Shown piece after piece: positions 37,226 through 48,938 of a stretch of 64,000 nt of DNA. The position numbers and the translations under genes are program-made. Each line of letters begins with the position of its first letter. The stretch's first letter is position 1. Below the pieces are notes generated by a model. The model was not told the DNA's origin, made no database searches, and worked only from the letters and a program-made list of their open reading frames with translations. This DNA comes from Acanthochlamys bracteata (taxonomy: Eukaryota > Streptophyta > Magnoliopsida > Pandanales > Velloziaceae), in assembly GCA_019914995.1 (NCBI GenBank), contig CM034126.1:11723001-11787000 (forward strand), written 5' to 3'.

Positions 37226-40200
37226 ATGTCATCAACAGTTGGATCGGCTCTCCAGCTTCTGAAGAAACAGAAGGTTAATCGGTTTGATTCAGGATTTAGA
37301 AGTAATTTTGTTTCTGGAATCACTGAAGTTCCGGAAAGTTTTGCACGTTGTGATGCAAACGGGCAGGGGAAGAGATTGGTTTGTTGGAGTTCTCAGGTAA
37401 ATAATTTAGAGATTTTTGGTTTACTGGAAGCTAAGATTCAAGATTTCCGGAAAGCAATCTCGGCACGATTCTTGACTGTGGCTTCGAATATGTCAGTTGA
37501 GAACAGTCCGTGTGATTAACCAGTTAATGAATCTGTGAGCCCAACAGTATCTTTTACGTCACTCTGTATTGTTCATATAATTACATGATAAATTATTTTA
37601 TATATTCTGGTATATTATATAGTTTCAAAGTTTGCAAATTTATTGTGCATTGATTAGTTTTACCTCAATATTTACATGGGTAGTTGAATCAGTATTATTA
37701 TGCGTAGCCTGACCACGTTAACGACATGATACTGGATCCTAATGTTTGTTGAACCAGAGGGAGGTTTGATTTGCTTTGAAGACAGACAAATTACAATTAG
37801 GCATGTACGTATTCACGTAGTATTTTGATGTAAAACCTAAATTGTGAATGCCTTGAAAAAGAGAAACTGGCACCCTTAGATGTTTTTTTTTCCTTATTAT
37901 TGGACATCTTCCATGGTGCTCTTTTGTCATGTTATGCTGTGTTCGATTTGATGAGAAGATACACTTTTAAGATATATTTGTCATGTTTCAAACAATCAAC
38001 CTACAAGGATGAGGGGTTAGTCGTTTGTAGTTATATCAACATAGTAATTTTTTTATAGAATTCTTATTACACTTGAAGGTTAAAAGTAGCCAAATTATAA
38101 ATCCACGGAATATAAAACCATAAAAGTACTGATTTTGCATTAATCTGGAGTAAATTATACTTTTTTTTCCTGTGCCATAGCATAGCATTTGGCTTCAGCA
38201 GGTCTTAGAGTTTTGTTCATCTAAATAAAGCTAATCATAGTCACCTCCATAATCAAGTGCAGATCGCCATGATGAAGCTCTTCTTTGGTAGAATGAAAAG
38301 TGATCTGTAGCAAGGTGTAGCTACTAGGCGCACTACAACAGCTGTTTGTTTCTACTCCAGCTGTTCTTGGTGTACATCTAAAAAATTGAAATGGGACCAA
38401 GTACTAATTGACCATGACTTGGTGCAGTGTAAGTTTCCGGGTGACAGAATCCTAAAGCTACGATCTGGCTCATGTTATCTCCCTCATCTAGAGGAGGAGA
38501 CTGGTGGAGACGATATGTTTTATATGTGCTGATGATCAGGCTATTGTCGTAGCTGTTGGTGTTGGCGGATGGCCAGATCTTGGTATAACGTAGAGCAGTA
38601 TGCTAAAGAATTTATGCCCAATTGTGTTGCTGCTATTCGGGAAGAGCGAAAAGGATCCATATATCCTGCTAGGGTTTTACAGAAAGCTTATCTTAAGACT
38701 AAAGCAAAAGGATCATCGACTGCTTGCATTGTTACTCTCGCAAATGGGTATGCTATTTGGATCCTCTCTCTGTTTATATTACAGAGGGTTACTATCTTTA
38801 TGTTCATTTTCAATTATTGCGCATGATTGTAGCAACCTATGGTAACTGACTTTGTAAAGCTTCTTATTTTCTGAGAATAACTACGATGTGTAGATCTGAG
38901 ATTCAACAACATGTTCTCAGATATTGATTCCATTTGTTTGCTTATTTGTGTTAGACCATGATTATACTAGGCTTTGATCTCAATTGTATCTTCCTTTCAT
39001 CTATTTATGCACGTAGGTTTTTTCTTTTACTGCATTCTGACTTGATATTGACCTTTGTTCTTGAGCAATCCAACTTCCTTTTAGAGCTAGGTTGGTGAAA
39101 GTTGGTTCTGTAGAACTGCAGCCTGCTTTTGGAGGTAGAACTGTAAACTAGTATGCAGTCGGTTGAACCTTAGTTTAAAAGTTTTCACATTACCAGCATT
39201 TTGTCTGCAGCAACAATATGGATGCAATTGTATTACCAGCATTTATTTATCAATGTTCTTCTATAATTCATGGTTAATCATATTTGTTATTATATCCTTT
39301 TGAGGTAGAACCCATCTAGTTGTTGTTTATTGTTTCAATTTTTTGAGATATGGCCCATATTTTGGCTTAGAATCTCTTTTGAGAAGCCAGCTTCATCTGT
39401 TTCTAGCAATATTAGTTTCTTAAAGTATGAAAAAGATGAAATTTTTAATCTTAATTAAGTGACCTCCAGCAACATATGCCATTTGTGATTGGGTGACATT
39501 TAGTTCTATTTCAATCTGCAGTTTCAAACATAAAGAAGCTGTATTAATTATCTTCTTTCTTATAATAGCATTCCTTTTATATGGCTCATGATCTAATGCA
39601 ATATATTTTATTTCTCATCTTAGGCCTGGAAGACTTAATGCTTGATTTCTGTTTTTGGAGTAATTAATGTATCAGTAATGTCATAGTTTTGTATCACTTT
39701 AGTGTTTCATCTCCTTATGTCATCTAATTTCAGGTCGTCTGTGCAGTCAACCTAGGAGATGGCAGTTTCCTAGGAGATTATTTACCTAGTGATGGAACCA
39801 CAACGTTCTTTTCACCTGCCAGCGGCATGATTTCAACTTCACTTACCAGCTTGGAAGTGGCAACGGGAGTGATTTACCTAGTGCTGCACAGGTTCTTTTG
39901 GACCGTTTTACACTAAATTCTTTTGGTGAACCTTTTGTACATTAAATTTTTATAGTATTAGGTGCTCCGTGGAACTACAACACTGGGATCAATGTGTCAT
40001 TAAATAATGAAAGTTATAGGAAATTAGTATGCACATCTCACATGATTGAGATAATTAGATGTTACTCACTCTATAAATGAAATTGCAATGCTAGCACTTG
40101 ACCTTTGGTGTATAAATGTTTTGGTGAAGTGCTCTTGACCAGCACAACAAACTTCTGTGGAAACTCAACTTAGAGGACCTATCTCAACTCTGTCTTAAGA

Positions 40201-40583
40201 CTTGATGCATCAAAAAGAATGAACGTGTTGCAGATACCTACTTTAGTCAAATAAATAACTATGTTGTTTTGTTTTATTTGTAAGCAGGTTTTCACCTAAC
40301 CGGTATCCCCTGGAGCTGTTTTGTAGTTGCTAGAACATATGGGATTTTTTATTACTTGTACAATAATGTGATTTCAGGTATTGTAGTTCATGTCATCAGA
40401 ACTAGTTTGAACCCAATTCAACAGCTCAGAAGATAGCTGCTCTTGCACGCCAAAGAGCACAGGATAAAAACAGGCAGAACCCTTTCTCAGCAGCTGCACA
40501 GGAAGCTGGTTTTTGTTATTACAGCAGCAAACTTGATGACATTAGCGTTGTGGTATCCTATGTTACTGCCTCTAGTTCCTGAG
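37226..40583 (+). pseudogene. Decayed protein phosphatase 2C (PP2C55/PP2C80 type)
   Basis: PP2C enzymes are metal-dependent Ser/Thr phosphatases. Recognisable parts are an N-terminal frame at 37226-37519; KLRSGSCYLPHLEEETGGDD then FICADDQAIV and GVGGWPDLG at 38450-38590; EFMPNCVAAIREE and KAKGSSTACIVTLANG to 38750; AVNLGD at 39745 and a shifted HDFNFTYQLGSGNGSDLPS at 39825-39885; and the C-terminus TAQKIAALARQRAQDKNRQ to KLDDISVVVSYVTASSS with its stop at 40583. Frame breaks occur near 38515, 38590 and between 39765 and 39830, stops follow GGDD, and the exon with the GTDGLFDN metal-binding loop is absent. The metal-binding Asp of DGVGGWAD reads Val. Introns persist, so this is a decayed duplicate, not a retrocopy. 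Confidence 0.87.
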
Positions 40584-43011
40584 GTAACTTCTTGTGCACT
40601 ATTAGTGCTATGAATAGTTGTACAGTTCTTGACCACTAATTAGTTGTTGAAATACTGTCTTTTTAACATTTGTGATGAGATCCTTAGTCTCTAAGCTCTC
40701 TGTTGGATTTAGCATTACTGATGTAGGAAAAGGTTCTAGTTTGATTTAAAATTTAGTTAGATAGAAGCTCATGCATAGCTGTATATAGTAACAGTTTCAC
40801 ATTGTTGGTGTCCTTTAATAATGATAGGATTGATATAACCTTTGATTTGATTTACTTCTTGCCGCTCATTTTCTTTATTTTGGTGTCTAATTGTTCGTGA
40901 CTGCAATTGAGCTATCAGGTATGGACATGGATATGTGAACATGATACAACATGGACACACCTACATGACAATGTTTAAAATTATTAAAACACAACACAGA
41001 TAGGACACGGCTTTATAATTATATATGGGCACATGCACAATAGTCGTATATGGTACTAATGTAGACAACGAAATAAATGATAGAATAAAATATAGGCTCT
41101 ACTTTCAGATATTACAATGAACATATTACAATGAACATATTTCTTGATTCTCCTCGATAGTACATCTCAAAGTATGTTTAAGTGTTCTGGATAATCTATT
41201 TGTGAGTTTAAAAGTGTTCTTGAATTGTCCGTCACACGTTACCCATATGTGTTAGATGAGTGTCTGATGAAGTGTTATGTCCAATACGTGTCCGATCTGG
41301 GCAGTGCACCTTGCTTAGAGTGTCCATGGTTCATAGCAACTGAGTCCATGCATTCAAAGGTTGTCAGGCATTCGGGTCTAGTTGCCACTGTCAATGTTAG
41401 GGTAGGTTGGACAGCAAGTTTATGATGTGCTATTCCTTGTTGGAGTTGGACTCAAAAAACAGTCTGGAGTGTGTACGTTTATTGCAAATCACATGAAATG
41501 GCTTGATGGCTGGCCTGATATGTCCAGTGACAGGAAAATTTTCTTGTCCAACAAAGACATGTCGTGTCAATTGTGGAGAACAAAGATGTTGTACTATCAA
41601 AGATTTTGCTACTTTATGTATTTCCAAGGTTACTAGCGATTTTTATTGAAAAGAAGGCCTTATTATGAAATAGATTGTGGACCAAGTTAAGAACGTCAGG
41701 GTGGCATCGTGTAGAGATCATGTGCTTGTTTGCCATATAGCAGAAAGGCCCAAATGCTAGATATGGAGCTATGTAGGTTATAACAAGGTTATCAGCTACA
41801 TAGGTTATGGCGTAATCGCTTTGACCATGTTGATGCAAGTTCATTCTATTCTAAAGATGTGAAATTATAAAATCACAATGTTAAGAAGTTGCTAAGAAAT
41901 AATTTGTAGGAATTTAACAGCTAGGACCTGACAGTTGTATAAATATTCACTTATCACTTTTATCTTTATGTTTGACCTAAAGTCGATTTCAAAATTATCT
42001 GACATGTGCTGATTTGGCCAAAGGTTTTTTCTTCTTATGTTCCAATAGTTACTATTGGTTTTGCATTGCTTAGATGCTACTCTGCAGATAAACTTCAGTA
42101 TTTTTAGTTGAACTTTTAGTCTCACATAACATTTATAATTTCTTTTGTTGTTATGCATAACCTAGTTCTGGCCATTGGGTGATTTTACCATTGGCTTGTT
42201 CAAAAGCTTTATTTTATGGCTGAACTGACCAGATATCTTCATTCCCCTCAGGAGTTCTTTCTCTTGCACTGAATGAGCATTTTTTTGGACCCCTAATGTT
42301 CTGTCAAGAGTGAAGAAGACGTTCGTTTGGCAATTTTTAAATGTGGCCTCCGCGCAAGTCTCGAGTGAGACACAAAAGGAATTAAGGTTTGGGCAACTGT
42401 GAATACAGACGACTGTACAAAGATGTAGGCAAGATAAATAGTAGACTGTGAGTAACAACTTCTCTAATTTTTCTTTCTTGTAAAAAGAAAGGCATGCATG
42501 CAAATATTTTGGAATTTGTTGAGATTTAAGATTATTTTATCAGCTCAAATATTATTTTCTCATTCATTGCCTTTTCTTGAATGTCTACATGAGTTGCAGT
42601 TTCAGATTTCAAGTTACGAAGGTTATGAAAGGTGATCACTGAGCAGTTCACAGCATTTGTATCTCCAGGTGAACTATATTACCAGCATTTCAAGTAGCTA
42701 TACTTTATTTCTGCAACAAAACTAGATTTTCTACAGTCACGCACACACAGGCACACAGCACTAGACTAACTACGCATACAAGAATTCAGACGCTAGACTG
42801 CAGCACTTATTCCTGTCTTCAGCATAATGCAGAACTGCCTGAGTTTCACCTCACCTTCACTGTACCTGTGTGTCACCGGTCACTTCCTCAATCCTTCCAT
42901 ACCTTTCTTCTTCTTGCCTTCTACTTCCCTCTTCTTCATCCGCACCTTGTCCTGTTTGCCCTTCTTCTTCACCTTGCCCGCTTTCTTCTTCCTTGCCTTT
43001 TCCACTTTGCC
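40584..43011. other. Intergenic region between the PP2C relic and the vicilin gene
   Basis: Holds repeat copy 2 and ordinary AT-rich spacer. Frames of 65-113 codons near 41430-42500 show no family features. The part 42857-43011 is the open second frame beyond the vicilin stop codon and probably lies in its 3' UTR. Confidence 0.45.
40911..41337 (-). mobile_element. Interspersed repeat with ATGAAGCACG-type ends, copy 2
   Basis: Inverted, diverged relative of 23928-24456. Its minus strand begins CTATGAACCATGGACAC, contains the same ACACGTATTGGACA words and the shared TTTTAATAATTTTA segment, and ends near CATGTCCATACC. Confidence 0.6.
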
Positions 43012-44847
43012 CTACTTCACCTTGGCCTCTTTGCTCTTCTTCTTCCCTTCTCCTAGCTTCTTCTTCTTCCTCTTGCCTTCGCTTTCTTCCTCTTCTCTTT
43101 TTCTAGCCTCTTCTTCCTCCTTCCGAGCTTCTTCTTCTCTCGTCCTTATTTCCTCATGCTGCTCTCTCTCAATCTCTTCTTCCATCTTCCTCTCTGCCTC
43201 TTCAGCGCATGATGTACACTCAAGAATAACCGCCTTCTTCTGCGCAGACAATAGCTTGTCGAGAGTTGTATTGTCTGCATTGAAGGCGATAGCCAGTATC
43301 TCTTTGTTAATTACTTGGAGCACTGATCTTGATCCAGCAAGAAACTGAGGATGATTATAAGAAGTTCTAGTGCTGAACCCCACGAAGACGAGCGAGTTGT
43401 TGTTGAACGACATCTGCGCCATTGCGTGATATCTCGGCACAACAAATACGTCCTCTTCTTTCACTCTGAATCTTGAATTCTCACATGACTGTATGTCACC
43501 ACCGGATGGATTGCTTGGGCAGACTACTTGTACCATCCCTTCTCCGTAGACAACTATGGCTATCTCCGTTGCCATCGGATTCCAGTGAGGCCCCATCATT
43601 GAACCCTACCGACAATGTCAAAGCAATTTTGGTTAATCAAGATTCAAGTATATACGCATACTTAGAAAAATAAATGGATGATTATGATTACCTTGGTTAA
43701 GTTCACCATGAAGAATCCAAGATCACAACCTCTGAGGATTTTGCTGTCTTTGTTGTTAACCGAAATGCTCCATCCATTGCAATTCTTCACATCAGGGTCC
43801 TCTTCGAATACGTTGAACGCTTTGCTCTTCTCGGACTTGTCCTTCTTCTTCTTGTTGAAGAAGTGTTTGGTTCCTAGAATTGATTCAAGTAATTCCTCTT
43901 CCTCCTCTTTGTACTCCTCCGTTGCGTTTCTCTGTGCATAAGGCACGATTGGTGGAATCCTCTTAGCTGACTTGATTGCTTGCGTCACTTCTTCTGAAAC
44001 CTTAATGCATTGAAAATAAAAGTTAACAGATCAGTGTTGAGCATGGAAGTTCCAATAGATTTTAAATACAATTCTAAGAAATTCTTACCTTAAATCCCAT
44101 CTCAAGAACCCTCTCATCGAATCCGAGAACAAGATCGGTTATATTAGAGTAAGCCCCAACAAATATTTCCTGCATGCATTAATTAATAAAACATTCGAAG
44201 TAGTTAATTAAATAATAAACAAAAAAACAGAAAAAAGAAAGGAAAAACATTAACAAGATGAGATTTATGATAATTGGAATTATAATGCATACAGGGAGTT
44301 TATCATGAGTGGAGGTCGTGTCAAATATGGCATGGATTCTAAGCTTCTCTCTGAGAGGATCAGCATGGCTTCTAACATAAAACACTGAACCTTGCTCAAG
44401 CCTGTATATATCTCCACCCTTCAACTCTGTGTTCTTAGCGTCTTCATCACCATTAAAATAACTCAACCTTCCCTTCCCTACAACACAATTTTTCATCTCT
44501 TAAGGAAAAGTTTAATTATACTCACAAGTGATTATCACTGCATGCAAAAATTTTAATCTACCTGTATGGACGTAGAAGACCATGTCAGAATGTAATAGAA
44601 CAGGAAGAAACAGGGAACCGGGTTCCATTTCAATGAACTGAAGATGATAAGATCCTAGCCGTCCGTCACGGACGTCGAAGGCCGTGATGATGCCTGACTC
44701 GGTGAATGAAACAACACTCCTTTTCTCCTTAGGAGTGATTTGTGCTCCAAAATAACCATGATGATTAGCGTCACCTTCAACATTAGTAACACAGAAGAAG
44801 AAGATAAACAGTAGCAGCAGCAAACACCACCATTGAATCTTCTTCAT
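43012..44847 (-). CDS. Vicilin-like cupin seed storage protein
   Basis: A secreted or vacuolar 7S-globulin-like protein of the plant bicupin family, normally made in seeds. Five exons join in phase: 44562-44847, 44293-44477, 44089-44169, 43692-44000 and 43012-43605, giving 484 residues. Residues 1-26 form a signal peptide, with a Leu/Phe core ending VTNVEG. Cupin 1 covers about 50-180 (SGIITAFDVRDG, GDIYRLEQGSVFYVRSHAD). Cupin 2 covers about 260-415 (MMGPHWNPMATEIAIVVYGEG, FVVPRYHAMAQMSF). From about residue 420 a charged Glu/Lys/Arg tail runs to the stop. It resembles the Arabidopsis cupins At4g36700 and At2g18540. The stop falls inside low-complexity sequence, and another frame stays open past it, so the C-terminus may have been altered by an indel. 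The signal-peptide Met is the natural start. Confidence 0.93.
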
Positions 44848-47800
44848 TATGGAATGAATTTGAGTGAAGAAGAAGGTCTTTTTGAGATTATATGATATAT
44901 CAAAGTTGGAAGGCATGCGTGTCTTCATGCTTGAAAATGAGAGTGAAAGCGTGGTTCATGGGAGGGGTTGGAAGCACGCGTGGAAGGCAACAATGAAGTT
45001 GGTGGTTCATGGTTTTGGAAGTACATGTCCCTGTGCTGCGCTGCAGAGTGGTGCTGAGGAAGAAGACGAGGAAGAGAAAAAACACAGCTACCTAGGGAAT
45101 AGCAATAAGTAACGTAACAGTTGCAAATTTGATAGCTGCAATTGTTATTCCTGGCTTAGCCAGACCTTGGCAGCTAGTGTAGACTGGTCCAGTGAATTAT
45201 CCTTGGACAACTTTTACCTATTAGAGCTTGCGAAATAAATTTCTGAAAGGTATACTTTTTAAAAGAATAGGAGGAAAAAATTGTATGTGTAGAATTAATT
45301 GATTGTATTTAAAAGTGAAGGTAAAGTAAATTTTTGAAAAAAAAAAACCGTTAGCAAATTGCCCTTGCTGTACTCTAAAAGTGCAATCAATAATGCAAAT
45401 GTGCAAGAAAAATAACTTGTAATGCTGCGGTTGGAATTGGATGGAGGATGACTTTTGATTCGTTGCTCAAAATATTTTATTGAATTTTGAGAGCGAACAC
45501 TACTCATCTTAATTTTCACAAAAAATAAATAAAATATATGGTACACCTTTATTTGTCTAGAGGTACATGTATACATAATATGCATATGATCGATGATTAC
45601 TTGTACTACAACTGATGAGAGAATGTAACTTCACAAAATTCATAACTAGCTTCTTGACCTATGCTCTTTTTTTCTTGTATTATTTATTATGTTAAGTTTT
45701 TAACGTAATGTTGAATTAATTCTATAAAGCGTATGTCCAATATTCAATAGTTTGATACAATATATCATATATAAATATATATTAAAATTTTATTATTATT
45801 TAGTTTTAATTAATTTTTAAAATAATCATTAATGGGATCATCATTAGCAAATTCTTTCTGCACGAAGTGTGAAACTAATCTGAAAAATAGAATTTATTTT
45901 TTAAAATATGATAAAAAATCTTTTTTATTTTAGAAAAATATTTTTCATAAGCATTTCAAACACCTCATAAAAATAAATTTGGTGAAAACTAAAATATAAA
46001 AATAAGTTTAAATTCAAAAATATAAAAATAAATAAATTCTGTCCGATTCAATATACTCTTAGTATCTCATATTTTTTAATTGAAAATAATTTTTAAAAAT
46101 TAAATATTTAAAATAAAAAGAAAATAAATTTACAAAATAAAATTATAAAAATAAAAATATTATCTAAAAATAATGTTTTGGTCGGAAAAACTATTTATAT
46201 TGAAATAAACAAGTTAAAATACATAATAAAATCGTTATGGTAAATTTACTGTCAAAAAAAGTAATAGTCATAAACTGTAGTATATATCTATACATGCATG
46301 GCGACTACACTGTACATAATAGTAATGACCCCTACTTAACCAACGTGGATTATGAGACCAACTCAAAAAACAACTTTCTGCAAAAGCCACGTACAGTTGA
46401 CAATTATATTGCAAAGAAAAAATTTCTTTTTCTTCCATATTATGGAGGCATTAGGGCATGGTTAATACTCTATAACATGTGTGTTATGTTATGTTATGCT
46501 ATGGAAATGCATGTATTATATGATTAACACGAAATTGACTTGCGTTTGTGGGCGCGTGGAGACCACGGTGAATGCATGCAGGGAGGGAATATGTTCTTTT
46601 GTTATTGAGACCGTCCATTAATATCATCATCATATCGAAGCACACGATAGATTAATTCGCATGCTTTAATACATCTACAAATTTTCTGCAGAGTGAGAGA
46701 AAATCCATCATGCATGCACGTAGATTGATTGATCATCAGAAGGCAGAGCATCATTCTTTCTTATTCTTTTCACGTAAGGTACGTAAATAATTAATAAAGT
46801 TAATTAAAAAGCTACGTTATGTTGTGTATTAATTTTAAATTTAACCTCTCGTGGATTTTATGATTAGTCTTTCTAATCTGACAAAGTAACAAAAAAGTTC
46901 CCTTCTTTTGTTTTTCTTAATAATATATTATATTTTAAATGGAAAGCTGAAGAAAGATTGACAAAAAGCAGCTGTTTGATTTATATTCGTTTCATATTTG
47001 CTTTGAGATATATCACTATCCATTATACAGACTGCTGTTCAAATTCAAGCTGTGTGCTAGTTTGCTAGAAAATTAAGTAACCAATATTGTTATTGCCTCA
47101 TTGGTAGATAGAGACACGAGGAATTAATATATAGGAAAGGCAAAACCTAAAGAACCAACAAAGAGAATCGATCATTATAGAGCTTTAAACGCTCGATCGA
47201 GATCTACGTGGATCCAAGATAAATGATCCCTCTAACCTTTTCCAAAAGCTAATAATAATCATGGTTCGAATCCCATATATATTTACTAAAGCTTGATTTT
47301 CATTTCATCATCAGCATATGCGAAGCTTAAAAAGAGCAACAATCAAGCACTCATAGTGGATATATCGGATAAAATGTGCCCTTTAATAATGCAGTAACCA
47401 AATATATGTATATATTTATATGCTGATCTTTATGTTCGAAGTATATACATGTAATGAGGAGGAGCTTAGGATTATCGTAAGGGACCAAACAAAATAGTTA
47501 GGTTTTTTGGACATGGATACTACACGTAGAGAGATTACCTGAAGAGCAAGAAGCTAGCCAGCTTGCGATTTGCAAAAGCTAGCTGTAAGGTCTGTAAGAT
47601 TCTTCTTCTGTTTTATGGAAAAGCTGAAGACGATCGATCAATTGGTGATTGTAGAGAAAAGATTGGCCATCATTACCCACTCATCAAAAAAGTGATTATT
47701 ATAAGCTAGCAAGAAGGCCATAGAAGAAGCAACCGTGTTGGGATTAAGTACTTAGTGATAATCAAAAAGTGATTATAGACCCCAGAACCGTAAAGGAAAA

Positions 47801-48938
47801 AGTTAATTATGATCCGTTTTATATATGATTTTACTTTATTTCCATTAATTAGCATGCTTAAGTTTACTCTTAAATAGTTATTACCTGAGTTTCTGTTTTT
47901 TGGTAGCACAAGCGAATGAGCATATATGTACGTGGAGCTAGTGAGAAGGATGCATATATTTATGTGGGTTTACTAAAGGATTTAAAGCTAATCCTTTGTC
48001 AGATAGACCTTAGCTACTTGATTAAATTATAATACTACATTATGACAATAATTAATTAGTACGTGATCAAAAGAAAACAGTAGGAATATATATAAAAGCG
48101 TGTGATCTGTCTAAAAATTTAAGCTAATGTAGAGAATTTTTTTAGCATAAGTAATAATTTATTTATTTTGCTTTTGTTTTTAACGGTTTCTTGGAAGGTG
48201 TATGTCCAGTTTATACTACTACCTTCATATTCCATGACTAATAAGCATTAGGAGAATGTCCCTTAATTATTCTTGAATTCTCTTTCCACATAAAACGTGG
48301 AGCAATTAACTCAACTAATGAATATATGGACACCATTGAATGATCCCGAAAACTTTTTCCTCCACTTCCCAAAATTAAAAGCTTACATATAAAAAAGCTT
48401 TCAGCTTCACAAACAAGATATATAGGGGCATTTAAACATACTTTTTAATAATTTTTAAATAATAAAATTTTATTTATTTAAAAATAAATAAATAATAATA
48501 AATTTTATTGTGATAAATTTTTTTTATATTTTTTAAAATTTAAGTTTTTATATATATTTAAATTTATTAAATTAAAAAGTATTTTTTTGAAAAGTTTTGG
48601 CAAACGCTCTCCTGTGCAGTGTGCGTGTCTGTCAACGCTACCAAATCAAAGCTTCCTTTTGACTCATGTTCCCCATGTCATCATGTACATCCTCATTACA
48701 TCATCCATCATCATCCCATCATGTACGCATTTCTCCCTTCTTTGCACGCAACCATAAAACCCCATACGAGAACGACCAAACTCCCCCTCCCTTTTTCTTC
48801 CAATTTTCCAATCCCTCCATTATTAACAGTACTACTTCAAGATCAAGAATTTAATTGATCAAGAGTTGAGATTTAGTGAAACTAAAGAAGAAGAAGACGA
48901 GTTTTTCCGTTTCTCTTTAAGTTTGTGTTTGATATCTG
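44848..48938. other. Intergenic region between vicilin and SCL15
   Basis: A 4 kb divergent promoter space. It has very AT-rich patches at 45740-46220 and 48420-48600 that look like eroded MITEs (TAGAAAAATATTTTT words), and ordinary sequence between. No coding gene, tRNA or clear microRNA hairpin was recognised. Confidence 0.45.
44975..44982. promoter_or_regulatory. CACGCGTG palindrome upstream of the vicilin gene
   Basis: An ACGT-like/CE-type palindrome about 130 bp upstream of the start codon; related ACGCGTG elements occur in ABA- and seed-responsive promoters. Truncated RY-like words (GCATGCG, CATGCTT) lie between it and the gene. Role inferred from position only. Confidence 0.3.

Noticed and set aside
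42827..43348. Plus-strand 173-codon Ser/Leu/Phe-rich frame
   Set aside because: Antisense shadow of the Glu/Lys-rich vicilin tail.
47263..47273. GGTTCGAATCC, a perfect tRNA B-box word
   Set aside because: No A-box, acceptor stem or closed T-arm around it, so there is no tRNA or SINE evidence.
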